This document shows positions 7,223 through 15,567 of a DNA stretch of 18,005 nucleotides, in pieces. The stretch is from a bacterium UBP3_UBA3054. GTDB taxonomy: Bacteria; Auribacterota; UBA3054. Position 1 is the first letter of the stretch. Every line of letters starts with the position of its first letter. Below the pieces are notes generated by a model. That model worked only from the letters and a program-made list of their open reading frames with translations. It was not told where the DNA came from and searched no databases. A program made the translations under genes and the position numbers. The stretch lies in contig DFCM01000078.1 in the NCBI GenBank assembly GCA_002366995.1, positions 1 through 18,005 on the forward strand, read 5' to 3'.

Positions 7223-8676
7223 TGAAACTTATCTATGAAGAATCCACGCCCAAAAGACGCGGCGTCATTCCTCCCAAAAGCGGCATAGAGTGCCAGACAA
7301 AAGTTCCCGAATCTCTCCGCAGAAAAGAGAAAGCTCCTCTGCCGGAAGTAAGTGAACTGGACGTCGTCCGTCACTACACGAACCTCAGCCGTCTGAACTA
7401 TTCCGTCGACACGAACTTCTATCCCTTGGGATCCTGCACGATGAAGTACAATCCCAAAGTGAACGAGCAGATAGCGAGACTGGAAGGCTTCACTTCTTTG
7501 CATCCTTATCTTTCCCTGGTCCCCGGCGGACCTGAAAAAGTCCAGGGCGCCCTGGAAACGATCTATGAGACCGAGCAGAAACTCTGCGAGATCACCGGCA
7601 TGAAGGCTGTAACGCTCCAGCCTTTCGCCGGCGCCAACGGCGAGTTCACGGGCGTCATGCTCATCGCCGCATACCACAAGGATAGGGGAGACGTGAAGAG
7701 AAGACGCATGCTCATCCCTGACAGCGCTCACGGCACGAACCCCGCCTCCGCTATGATGGCCGGTTTCGAGATCACGCCGATCCCCTCGGATCCCAAGGGC
7801 TGGGTCGATCTCAAGGCTCTGGAAGAAGCTCTGGGCGACGACGTCGCGGGCTTGATGCTCACGGCTCCGAACACGGTCGGCCTCTTCGACAGTAACGTCG
7901 GCAAGATCAGCGAAATGGTCCACAAGGCCGGTGGCCTCATGTACTATGACGGCGCGAACCTGAACGCCATCATGGGCCACGCCAGGCCGGGCGACCTCGG
8001 CTTCGACGTCGTGCACCTCAACATGCACAAGACCTTCTCGACGCCTCACGGCGGCGGCGGCCCCGGCGCGGGCGCGGTCGGCGTGAAAGAGCAGCTGGTC
8101 CCGTTCCTTCCGACTCCCAGAGTCACCAAGAAAGCGGACGGCACCTTCGAGGTCGGCGTCGCCGACTCAACGAAGAGCATGGGCCACATCGCGCCCTTCT
8201 TCGGCAACTTCTGCGTCATGCTGAAGGCTTACGCCTACATGCTGCAGCTGGGCGCCGAAGGCATCAGGGAAGCGGCCGGGCTCGCGGTCTTGAACGCCAA
8301 CTATCTGAAAGCCAAACTTCAGGACACTTACAAGTTCCCCTTCGCCGATCAGATCTGCATGCACGAGTGCGTCTGCACTTCCGAATGGCAGCTTGAGAAG
8401 TCTCACGTCAATACGCTCGACATCGCCAAGATGCTGCTTGACAGAGGCTATCACGCCCCGACTGTCTACTTCCCCCTGATCGTCCACGAGGCCATCATGA
8501 TCGAGCCTACGGAAACGGAATCCAAGGAAACTCTTGACGCCTTCGTGGAATCCATGAAGGAGATCGCCAAGATCACGGAAACGGATCCCGAGGCCTGCCA
8601 CCGCGCTCCCGAAAGGACGCCCATCGGAAGGATGGACGAAGTGGCGGCTGCCAAGAACATGATCCTGAAAGCCTAA
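7222..8676 (+). CDS. gcvPB: Glycine dehydrogenase (decarboxylating) subunit 2, beta chain
   Basis: This is the PLP-bearing half of the split P protein. Its 484 residues match the family. NYSVDTNFYPLGSCTMKYNP near the N-terminus is diagnostic. The PLP Schiff-base lysine is K270 in HLNMHKTFSTPHGGGGPGAG, followed by the glycine-rich cofactor loop. DSAHGTNPAS and YYDGANLNAIMG are further conserved PLP-fold segments. The gene starts at a TAATG overlap with gcvPA behind AGGAGG (7209-7214). holA begins 7 bases after the stop with no clear Shine-Dalgarno of its own, so read-through into holA is likely. Confidence 0.97.
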   Translation: MKLIYEESTPKRRGVIPPKSGIECQTKVPESLRRKEKAPLPEVSELDVVRHYTNLSRLNYSVDTNFYPLGSCTMKYNPKVNEQIARLEGFTSLHPYLSLVPGGPEKVQGALETIYETEQKLCEITGMKAVTLQPFAGANGEFTGVMLIAAYHKDRGDVKRRRMLIPDSAHGTNPASAMMAGFEITPIPSDPKGWVDLKALEEALGDDVAGLMLTAPNTVGLFDSNVGKISEMVHKAGGLMYYDGANLNAIMGHARPGDLGFDVVHLNMHKTFSTPHGGGGPGAGAVGVKEQLVPFLPTPRVTKKADGTFEVGVADSTKSMGHIAPFFGNFCVMLKAYAYMLQLGAEGIREAAGLAVLNANYLKAKLQDTYKFPFADQICMHECVCTSEWQLEKSHVNTLDIAKMLLDRGYHAPTVYFPLIVHEAIMIEPTETESKETLDAFVESMKEIAKITETDPEACHRAPERTPIGRMDEVAAAKNMILKA

Positions 8677-8683
8677 AAGTCCC

Positions 8684-9709
8684 ATGGCAGTACGCAAGAG
8701 TAAAACGGAAGAAAGCTTCAGGCCCGAGGATTTCCTCAAAAAGCTGGAAGCCAACGAAACCGGCAATTTCTACGTATTGCTGGGCGAAGATCACACGCGC
8801 GCGGAGCAGCTCCTAGAGACGCTTCGCGCGCGTCTCGTTCCTCCGGGCATGGAGGATTTCTCCCTTGAGACCATAACCGTCGACAAGGAGAAGAACGGGG
8901 CCGGCGAGATCATCGGCGCGGCGGAGACGATCCCCTTCATGGGAGGATACCGCCTTGTCATAGTCCGCCACGGCGAAGAGCTCGACTCCGAGGCTCTGGA
9001 AGCGCTTTCCGAATACGCTCAGGAGACCTTTGAAAAAAAGCGCCCCGACATGCTCCTCATTATCGTGATGAGCGCGCTGGACAAGCGCCTCAAATTTACC
9101 AAGACGATCCAGAAGCTCGGCGCCATAATAGACTGCGAGCCCGAGCCGATCAGAGACCTTAGGGAATATGCTAAGAAGCATTTCAACAAGACTCTGACGC
9201 CGGACGGCGAAAGGGCTTTCTCCGAGATCGTCGGCTCCGACACAAGGAAAGTGGCGGCGGAAATGGAGAAAGTCAGCCTTTACACCGGCGACCGTGAGGA
9301 GATCACGGAAGCGGACGTCATGGCCATCTGCGCCGACTCCAACATCCAGGACGAATGGGAGCTGAGAAACTGCCTTCTTTCTGGCAGCATGGAGGGAACG
9401 CTCTCCGCTCTCAGAAACCTCCGCTTCGATCCAAGCGGCAGCGAAGAGGGGATCTTCGCGAAGCTGACTTACATAATGAGCGACCTTCCAGTCATCGCGG
9501 AGGCCGCCAAAAGAGGGGACATGCGCGCCGCAAGAGTTTTCCCGGGCAATCCCCGCTATTACGCGATGAAGAATTTTTTGAGCGAACTTCCCGTTGAGAA
9601 GCAAAGGAAGATACTGTCCTTTATGATGTACCAGATGATCGCTTTCCGCGGCAGCAATCTTCCCAAAGATATAATGAACGACTTAGCCTGCATTTCACTG
9701 ATTTTATAA
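8684..9709 (+). CDS. holA: DNA polymerase III delta subunit
   Basis: The delta subunit opens the beta sliding clamp as part of the clamp loader. These proteins diverge strongly, so the call rests on length (341 residues) and overall pattern. An N-terminal AAA+-like domain opens with GNFYVLLGEDHTRAEQLLET (about 27-46), and the typical clamp-binding region PFMGGYRLVIVRHGEEL (about 85-101) follows. Then come a domain with DKRLKFTKTIQKLG and the helical C-terminal domain (LRFDPSGSEEGIFAKLTYIM). There is no intact Walker A, which is normal for delta. The first 14 residues are charged and may be a loose tail. It sits between gcvPB and a glycan gene with 7-base gaps on both sides, an unusual location for a replication gene. 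Confidence 0.85.
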   Translation: MAVRKSKTEESFRPEDFLKKLEANETGNFYVLLGEDHTRAEQLLETLRARLVPPGMEDFSLETITVDKEKNGAGEIIGAAETIPFMGGYRLVIVRHGEELDSEALEALSEYAQETFEKKRPDMLLIIVMSALDKRLKFTKTIQKLGAIIDCEPEPIRDLREYAKKHFNKTLTPDGERAFSEIVGSDTRKVAAEMEKVSLYTGDREEITEADVMAICADSNIQDEWELRNCLLSGSMEGTLSALRNLRFDPSGSEEGIFAKLTYIMSDLPVIAEAAKRGDMRAARVFPGNPRYYAMKNFLSELPVEKQRKILSFMMYQMIAFRGSNLPKDIMNDLACISLIL

Positions 9710-9716
9710 TTGATTT

Positions 9717-11174
9717 ATGAGAACTAAGATCGAGAAACTTTTCTATCTTCTCAGGTTGGCGGCCGACATCGTCATCGTGCACATCGCATTTTTCTTAGGC
9801 TACCACACCTACATGGGGTTCGGTTTTTCGAACAAATACCTTGCTGAAAACATGCGCAGCACGGTCTACTATCTGCCTGACAAGTCGCACTGCTACCTTA
9901 CCCTGGCGATAGTCTTCTCGTTCATACTGGTTGCCTACAACGTTCTTCGCAAGTATTACCGCGGCGACAACAGCATATTGAACGTCAAGGAATACCAGCA
10001 CATCATATCCTCTTACATTTTCGCCGCCGTTTTCACCTGCGCCTTCTATTTCGTCTACTACATCTATCTGAACAGCATGGAGCACAGCTTCACCGACAAG
10101 CTGTTTTCCCGCCGTATCTTCTGCTATTCCTTCGCCTACGCTTTCATCATGGTCGTCTGTTTCCGCGCGACCATGAACTGGCTGATCAGCAAGATGCACA
10201 AGAAGGGCATCTTTGTGAGGAACTGCCTTATATTGGGCGCCGGCAACAACGGAAAACTGGTGGCCCGCCGCCTCATGCGCCACACCTCTCATCATTATCT
10301 TCCCGTCTGCTATCTTGACGATTTTATTTCCAAAGGAACGGAAGTTGAAGTTGAGAAGAACGGTTTCAAACTGAAAGTGGAAGGGACTTGCGACGATCTT
10401 GAGCGCCTTATCAAGGAGCTTGACATTACCTCCGTCTTTTTCTGCATGAGCGAAGCGCCGGCCGAGAAGATCTTCTCGGTAATGGATCTTTGCTACAACC
10501 TTAATGTGCCGTTCTACTTCACTCCGAGGCTGTACACCATTCCGCAGGTGATAAGGGGCTACGAGATAGCCGGTATTTTCGTGCTCAGCATCATTCACGA
10601 CTTCAGGGTCTCCTGGTACTACAATTTCATAAAGAGAGCCTTCGACATCACGCTTTCCATTCTGCTGCTTATTCCCGGCCTGCCTGTAATGCTGCTGACA
10701 GCGTTGGCCATCAAGCTTGACAGCAAGGGCCCGGTCTTTTTCTCCCAGGAGCGCGTGGGTTTGAACGGCAAGAAGTTCATCATGTACAAATTCCGCTCCA
10801 TGAAGACGGAGGCGAGCGGTTCGGAGCTTAAGCCCCAGAGCGGACGCGACCCGAGAATAACGCGAGTAGGGCATTTCCTAAGGCTGACGAGCCTGGACGA
10901 GCTTCCGCAGGTGCTCAACGTCCTCAAGGGCGACATGTCTTTCGTCGGTCCCAGGCCCGAGATGACGTTCATCGTCGAAACTTACGACAAGTGGCAGCAG
11001 CTAAGATTGAAGGTCAAGCCCGGCATCACGGGCCTTTGGCAGATCAGCGCCGAGCGCAACCTTCCCATCCACGAGAACCTTGACTACGACATGTATTACC
11101 TGCAGGAGCGCTCTTTGCTTCTCGACGTTGTCATAATCTTCAAGACTTTCTTTTTCATCGCCCGCGGTATCTGA
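9717..11174 (+). CDS. Polyprenyl-phosphate sugar-1-phosphate transferase (exopolysaccharide/O-antigen initiating enzyme)
   Basis: Enzymes of this WbaP/WcaJ type start a glycan by moving sugar-1-phosphate from a nucleotide sugar to undecaprenyl phosphate at the inner membrane. The 485 residues fit. Four membrane helices (about 12-33, 60-78, 97-118, 136-156) precede a Rossmann-like domain with LILGAGNNGKLVARRL (171-186). The catalytic domain follows from about 305: KRAFDITLSILLLIPGLP (membrane reentrant segment), GPVFFSQERVGLNGKKFIMY, KFRSM, DPRITRVGHFLRLTSLDELP and GDMSFVGPRPEM, ending FIARGI. The sugar cannot be told from sequence. Its stop overlaps the next gene by one base (TGATG). No other glycosyltransferase gene lies in this window. 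Confidence 0.93.
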   Translation: MRTKIEKLFYLLRLAADIVIVHIAFFLGYHTYMGFGFSNKYLAENMRSTVYYLPDKSHCYLTLAIVFSFILVAYNVLRKYYRGDNSILNVKEYQHIISSYIFAAVFTCAFYFVYYIYLNSMEHSFTDKLFSRRIFCYSFAYAFIMVVCFRATMNWLISKMHKKGIFVRNCLILGAGNNGKLVARRLMRHTSHHYLPVCYLDDFISKGTEVEVEKNGFKLKVEGTCDDLERLIKELDITSVFFCMSEAPAEKIFSVMDLCYNLNVPFYFTPRLYTIPQVIRGYEIAGIFVLSIIHDFRVSWYYNFIKRAFDITLSILLLIPGLPVMLLTALAIKLDSKGPVFFSQERVGLNGKKFIMYKFRSMKTEASGSELKPQSGRDPRITRVGHFLRLTSLDELPQVLNVLKGDMSFVGPRPEMTFIVETYDKWQQLRLKVKPGITGLWQISAERNLPIHENLDYDMYYLQERSLLLDVVIIFKTFFFIARGI

Positions 11175-13540
11175 TGCTTCAAAAATTGAGAAAAATTTCG
11201 GCCGCGGCGCTTTTCATTATCTCCTTCTGCGCGATCTGGCCGGCGGCCTTCGAATTGGCGCCGCTTGACCCGGCGTACTGTTTCGCGTACGCCATTCTGC
11301 TTTTTTTCGTTTTTGCCGCGGCTTATTACGTTCCAAAAAAGGCGCTCTATATACTCGCTTTCATTCTGCCGTTTTCAGCCGCTCCCAGCAGACTGCTCAA
11401 CATCGGCGCCCATCAGCCGATAGTCTTCTTCGCGCTGATCTTCTCCCTCGGTTACTGGGCCAACAGGCTCGTTACGGGAAAAACTTCCAACGTCGACAAA
11501 TGTTTCAAGCTTCCGCTGCTTCTTTTGTTCATGGTCGGAATTTCCTCGGCTGCCTGGACTGTGGCGCGCTACGAAGGGCTGTTCACCAGTTTCAAAACGC
11601 CGTTCTTTTATGACCGCGTGATCAATACGGACGGCAGGACCGCTTCCGAAGCGGCCAGGATAACGCTCTTTTACTGTTTTCTCTTTCTGATGTTCCCGGC
11701 GCTTATCTGGACCGTCTCTTCCATTTTCTCCGAACTGAAAGATAGAGAGGAAAGAAAGGCGTATCTTAAGAGAATCGTTTACGCCGTCACGCTCGGCCTC
11801 TGGCCCGTTCTCGCGCTGTCTTTCCTTCAGCACAGGGGCTCGTACCTTCCCAAGGCTTTTCTGGACGCCGGCTGGCTGGAAGCCGGAAGGATCTCCGGCG
11901 GCATGTCGGACCCGAACGCGCTCGGCCTCACGATAGCCCTGTACATTCCCGTTGCCCTTTACTTCGTCTGGACGGGAAAGATCCTTGACAAGATCGTTTT
12001 GGGAGCGACTGTCTGCGTTTCCTTCGTCGCCATGACGTATTCCGGTTCGCGCTCGTCGCTGCTCTTCCTTTTCCTCTTCGCCTTCTTCTTCCTTGCCGCG
12101 CTTTTCCTCGATTACATAAAGAACCACAAGCCCACTTTGATCCAGATCCTCGGCGCCGCCGGGATATTGCTTCTGCTTTTGGTCTTCCTTGTTTCCACGC
12201 CCAAGCTGAAGCTCGATCCGCATTCCAAAAATCCAGCGGTCGCGCGCATCGCGAAACAACTGCGCCGTCTCGACCATGAGCAGGGAGTGACTATTACCGA
12301 CCGCCGCGAACTTCAATGGAAACAGGCCTGGCGCATCTGGAAGGAATATCCCGTAGGCGGCGTAGGCCTGGGAGCCTTCCCTCTGGAAGTCGTGAACTAC
12401 AACAGGGAAGCAGGCGACGAAACGCCCATGGACAATCCCTGGAACCAATATCTGACCTGGGGAGTGGAGCTGGGCTTTGTCGGCATGGCGGTCTTCATCT
12501 GGTTCATCTTCCTGCTTTTCAAAAAGGCCTTTGAAAGCGAGAAAGACAGGAAGTTCCTCCTTCTGTCCTCGGTCCTTTTGTCTTTCATGGTGATCTCGTT
12601 TTTCGGGGCGCATCTCAACGCCCCGGAAGCCGCGGCCATTACCGCGTTGATACTGGCGGTCTTCATTTCCGACCTTAAGGAAGGCGACAGGGGGCCTCTG
12701 CGTTTCAGAACGCTTCTGCTTTCTTTCCTTCTGCTCGTCCTTTTCAACGCCGCCTACGCTTACGGCGTCTTCGGCAAACTGGGCGGCGAGGAACGCCGCC
12801 AAAGGTTCGATCTTTCGAGCGATTTCGGCTTCTACAATAAGGAGCGATGGATGGGCAACGCCTTCACGTTCAGGTGGAGCGCCCCTAAAGGCGGCATGCT
12901 GATAGAAGTTCCGGAAACCAATAGCGTCCTCAAATTAAGGATCGCCGCAGTAAGGGAGGAGCCCGTTTCCGTCACCTTCTGGTACGACGGCGAATTCCTC
13001 GACACCATCAATCTCACGGATTCAAGCTGGCAGGAGATCAAACTCAACATCTTCCCGTGGCTCTCACATAGATCGCTTCTTTGCTTTGCCGTGAACAAAC
13101 CCTGGAAGCCGGAAGGTGAGAGCCGCAGTCTCGGCTTAGCCTTCGCGACCGACTACGAATTCACAAACGAATTCCACAGGCAGGCCCAGGGCGCCATCGG
13201 CGTGGAAGACACAAGATTCGGCAGAGTGGTGGTCATCAACCGGGGATTCTCCTGGCAGCCTTCGCTGCCCAGCACCAAGGTCCATCTCGACTTTGAGATG
13301 CCGCTTGCCAAACCTCTCGAGCCCAAGACTCAGGAATACACGCTCTACCTGGGCAAAAACGTTCTCCATGAATTCACGCTTCCCTTCGACGGGCAGTCCC
13401 ACATGCTGGAAGTTGATCTTCCGGAAGGCGACCGCGAGGCCCTCTCTCTCAGAGCCAAGAAGCTTCTGCCTTACAAGATCCAGAATCAAAAGGAAATGAG
13501 CAAGGTCGGCGCCCGCGTCAGGGCCATAGGAGATTTCTGA
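11174..13540 (+). CDS. O-antigen ligase/polymerase (Wzy_C family) membrane protein with C-terminal extracytoplasmic domain
   Basis: This multi-spanning protein of 788 residues is longer than usual for Wzy/WaaL (about 400-450). Residues 1-530 carry about 11-12 hydrophobic helices. The Wzy_C features include DPNALGLTIALY (246-257), YSGSRSSLLFL (289-299), and the periplasmic loop RRELQWKQAWRIWKEYPVGG VGLGAF (378-402; space added at 397). The following NQYLTWGVELGFVGM matches the usual HNxYL..E.G motif, but the histidine position is W423. Residues about 545-788 follow the last helix and have alternating polar/hydrophobic stretches like a beta-sandwich; I do not recognise this domain. It probably joins or polymerises lipid-linked glycans made by the upstream transferase, but ligase and polymerase cannot be separated by sequence. 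TGATG overlaps occur at both ends. Confidence 0.8.
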   Translation: MLQKLRKISAAALFIISFCAIWPAAFELAPLDPAYCFAYAILLFFVFAAAYYVPKKALYILAFILPFSAAPSRLLNIGAHQPIVFFALIFSLGYWANRLVTGKTSNVDKCFKLPLLLLFMVGISSAAWTVARYEGLFTSFKTPFFYDRVINTDGRTASEAARITLFYCFLFLMFPALIWTVSSIFSELKDREERKAYLKRIVYAVTLGLWPVLALSFLQHRGSYLPKAFLDAGWLEAGRISGGMSDPNALGLTIALYIPVALYFVWTGKILDKIVLGATVCVSFVAMTYSGSRSSLLFLFLFAFFFLAALFLDYIKNHKPTLIQILGAAGILLLLLVFLVSTPKLKLDPHSKNPAVARIAKQLRRLDHEQGVTITDRRELQWKQAWRIWKEYPVGGVGLGAFPLEVVNYNREAGDETPMDNPWNQYLTWGVELGFVGMAVFIWFIFLLFKKAFESEKDRKFLLLSSVLLSFMVISFFGAHLNAPEAAAITALILAVFISDLKEGDRGPLRFRTLLLSFLLLVLFNAAYAYGVFGKLGGEERRQRFDLSSDFGFYNKERWMGNAFTFRWSAPKGGMLIEVPETNSVLKLRIAAVREEPVSVTFWYDGEFLDTINLTDSSWQEIKLNIFPWLSHRSLLCFAVNKPWKPEGESRSLGLAFATDYEFTNEFHRQAQGAIGVEDTRFGRVVVINRGFSWQPSLPSTKVHLDFEMPLAKPLEPKTQEYTLYLGKNVLHEFTLPFDGQSHMLEVDLPEGDREALSLRAKKLLPYKIQNQKEMSKVGARVRAIGDF

Positions 13541-14373
13541 TGCTGTATATCGTAGCGACGCCTTTAGGCAATCTTGAAGACCTTACTCCCAGAGCCCTCA
13601 GGATCTTCCGGGAAGTTGACGCCATCGCGGCCGAGGACACCCGCCACACGATCCAGCTCCTGAGCCACTTCAACATCTCAAAGCCGCTTTTCGCTTTCCA
13701 TCAGCACAACGAGCGTGAAGCGACGGAACAGCTGATAGAAAAGCTGACGAGGGGAGAGAACATCGCCCTCGTCTCCGACGCCGGCTACCCCTGCGTTTCC
13801 GACGCCGGGAGCTATCTTACGCAGACTCTCCGCGACAGGAACATTCCCTACACCTGCCTGCCGGGCGCCTGCGCAGTGGACCTTGCCCTCGTTCTTTCCG
13901 GGCTGCCGACCGAGACCTACGCCTTCCTGGGCTTCCTTCCCAGAGAGGGCAAGGAAAGGGAACGCGCCTTCGCGAAGATCGCCAAAAGCGAAGATACTGT
14001 TGTGGTTTATGAAAGTCCTTTGAGGATCATCAAACTCATAAAAGATCTCAAACCTTATATAAAGGAAAGAAGGATCGCCCTCGTGAGGGAAATGACCAAG
14101 ATCCATGAGGAATGCGTCAGAGGCTTGGCGGAAGAAGTCATAACGGAACTTGAAGCGAGAGCGGAAGTGAAAGGGGAGTGCGTTCTCGTTATAGAAGGCA
14201 GGAAAGAAGAAGTCCAGGAGCAGACCGGAAACATAGAAGACGCCGTCAGAAAAGTTCTTCTTCTGAAAAAGAAAGCCGACCTTTCGCTTTCCCAGTCCGC
14301 CCAGGCGGTCTCCCTCATCACGGGGCACAACAGGAAAGAACTCTACAAACTCGCCCTGGAACAGGAAGAATGA
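13540..14373 (+). CDS. rsmI: 16S rRNA (cytidine(1402)-2'-O)-methyltransferase
   Basis: RsmI methylates the ribose of C1402 in the ribosomal P site using S-adenosylmethionine. The 277 residues fit. Diagnostic segments are the start LYIVATPLGNLEDLTPRALR, EVDAIAAEDTRHTIQLLSHF, FHQHNERE, VSDAGYPCVSDAGSYL (usually SDAGTPGISDPG), AFLGFLP, YESPLRI and REMTKIHEECVRG. They follow the tetrapyrrole/diphthine methylase fold. Its start overlaps the membrane protein stop (TGATG), and its own stop overlaps the next gene by ATGA. It is a housekeeping gene carried within an envelope-gene operon. Confidence 0.95.
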   Translation: MLYIVATPLGNLEDLTPRALRIFREVDAIAAEDTRHTIQLLSHFNISKPLFAFHQHNEREATEQLIEKLTRGENIALVSDAGYPCVSDAGSYLTQTLRDRNIPYTCLPGACAVDLALVLSGLPTETYAFLGFLPREGKERERAFAKIAKSEDTVVVYESPLRIIKLIKDLKPYIKERRIALVREMTKIHEECVRGLAEEVITELEARAEVKGECVLVIEGRKEEVQEQTGNIEDAVRKVLLLKKKADLSLSQSAQAVSLITGHNRKELYKLALEQEE

Positions 14374-14819
14374 GCGAAGAAACGATCATAGAGAACGACA
14401 AGCTCTTCCAGCCTGAAACTGGCATCGTCGTTAAAATCAGCCCTGACGGCAGGGCGACGGTCCGCCTCTCCCGCACAAAAGCCTGCGAATTCTGCGGACA
14501 GTGCTCCGTTTCCGTAGAAGACGGCATGATGGAGCTCACCGCCGATATCCCGGAAGGCGAATCTATCAGCGTCAACGACAAAGTTCGGATCGACAAAAAG
14601 CCAAAAGTTCAAACGAGAGCCATCCTGCTTCTCCTCCTGCTGCCTCTTATAGGCCTGCTTCTCGGAGCAGGCATAGGACATCTCGCCTTTTCCCCTAAAG
14701 AGCCCATGATAGCCCTCACAGCGCTTCTGGGCCTAACTCTGGCCTTCGTCATCTCCACTATATTAATAAGAAGAAACAAATGGCACAAAGGCGCCGGCCT
14801 AACCCTCAAAAAACTATGA
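14370..14819 (+). CDS. RseC/SoxR-reducing-system-like membrane protein
   Basis: This 149-residue protein resembles RseC: a soluble N-terminal domain with a cysteine cluster and two membrane helices (about 84-105 and 112-133). The cysteines C39, C42 and C45 form CEFCGQC, which could bind metal or an iron-sulfur cluster. In E. coli, RseC acts with the Rnf complex to keep SoxR reduced, but no rnf or sox gene is in this window, so the redox partner is unknown. The start at 14370 is chosen because it forms an ATGA overlap with rsmI; a longer version starting at 14178 would lie inside rsmI and lacks family similarity. The stop overlaps the next ATG by ATGA. Confidence 0.75.
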   Translation: MSEETIIENDKLFQPETGIVVKISPDGRATVRLSRTKACEFCGQCSVSVEDGMMELTADIPEGESISVNDKVRIDKKPKVQTRAILLLLLLPLIGLLLGAGIGHLAFSPKEPMIALTALLGLTLAFVISTILIRRNKWHKGAGLTLKKL

Positions 14820-15559
14820 AAATCCATTTTCTTCTTCTTGTCATTACGGCGCATCTTTCCGCCTTGTTTTCCTCCTGTCAAAAGCAGGGGACATCGTCCG
14901 GATCCCAAGAACCGCCAAAAGAGATCTCACATCCTCTGAAAGTCATATCTGATGAGGATTTTCTGAATAATAAAGGCGTTTTCTATCTATACTACTTTAT
15001 CCCTGATAGCGTTTTTGAAAGGATGAAGGGAAGATCTTTTCCTGAAGGGTGCGAGATAAGCAAAGAAGATCTTATCTATCTGAAAGTAAAGCACTACGGT
15101 TTCGACGGCGAAGTGCACGTAGGTGAACTGGTCGTCAGCAGAAAGATGAGCAATGTCGTATCTGACATCTTTACCGACCTTTTCAATATCAAATACCCCA
15201 TCGAAAAAATCAGGCTGATCGACGAATACGACGCCGACGACGAGGCCAGCATGAAAGACAACAACACATCTGCTTTCTGCTACCGCAAGATCGCAGGCTC
15301 GGAAAAACTTTCCATGCACGCCCAGGGCCTTGCAATCGACATCAATCCCCTCTATAATCCTTGCGTTTCCTACAAGGACGGCAAGGTATCAAAAGTTGAA
15401 CCAAAAGAAGGCGAGCAGTACATCGAACGTGATCCCTCTGATCCCAGACGCATAAAAAGGGACGATCCTTGCTATAGGATCTTCATAGACTACGGCTTCA
15501 CTTGGGGCGGCGACTGGAAGACAAAAAAGGACTACCAGCATTTCGAATATTCGAAATAA
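14816..15559 (+). CDS. M15-family (VanY-like) peptidase, predicted lipoprotein
   Basis: A predicted secreted or lipid-anchored zinc peptidase (247 residues) of the M15_4 type, which cleaves peptide bonds in peptidoglycan side chains. The likely zinc-binding residues are H168 and D175 in SMHAQGLAIDIN and H242 in DYQHFE, preceded by GFTWGGDWKTKKDY. These are the hallmarks of the subfamily. The N-terminus MKIHFLLLVITAHLSALFSSC has a lipobox-like LFSSC, so C21 may be lipidated; F at -3 makes this less certain. An upstream ATG at 14780 would overlap the RseC-like gene by 40 bases and add a basic leader; 14816 makes an ATGA overlap. The gene is less GC-rich than its neighbours (43% by my count in 14881-15180). 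Confidence 0.78.
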   Translation: MKIHFLLLVITAHLSALFSSCQKQGTSSGSQEPPKEISHPLKVISDEDFLNNKGVFYLYYFIPDSVFERMKGRSFPEGCEISKEDLIYLKVKHYGFDGEVHVGELVVSRKMSNVVSDIFTDLFNIKYPIEKIRLIDEYDADDEASMKDNNTSAFCYRKIAGSEKLSMHAQGLAIDINPLYNPCVSYKDGKVSKVEPKEGEQYIERDPSDPRRIKRDDPCYRIFIDYGFTWGGDWKTKKDYQHFEYSK

Positions 15560-15567
15560 CGCCTAGT

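Noticed and set aside
9705..9710. TATAAT at the holA stop as a promoter for the sugar transferase gene
   Set aside because: No acceptable -35 lies at 16-18 bases upstream, and the start codon is only 7 bases downstream, so it would need a start after the ATG.
11375..12802. A long minus-strand open frame opposite the ligase-like gene
   Set aside because: It is an antisense shadow of GC-rich codon use, as are similar frames at 9795-10874, 6952-8049 and 16330-17736. Their products are charged, low-complexity sequences without recognisable motifs.
14780..14818. An alternative start of the M15 peptidase at 14780
   Set aside because: It would put a basic 12-residue leader in front of the signal peptide and overlap the upstream gene by 40 bases. 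The ATG at 14816 directly precedes the signal sequence.
14178..14819. A longer RseC-like protein starting at 14178
   Set aside because: It would overlap most of the 3' end of rsmI with an arginine-rich sequence lacking family likeness; 14370 gives a clean ATGA junction.
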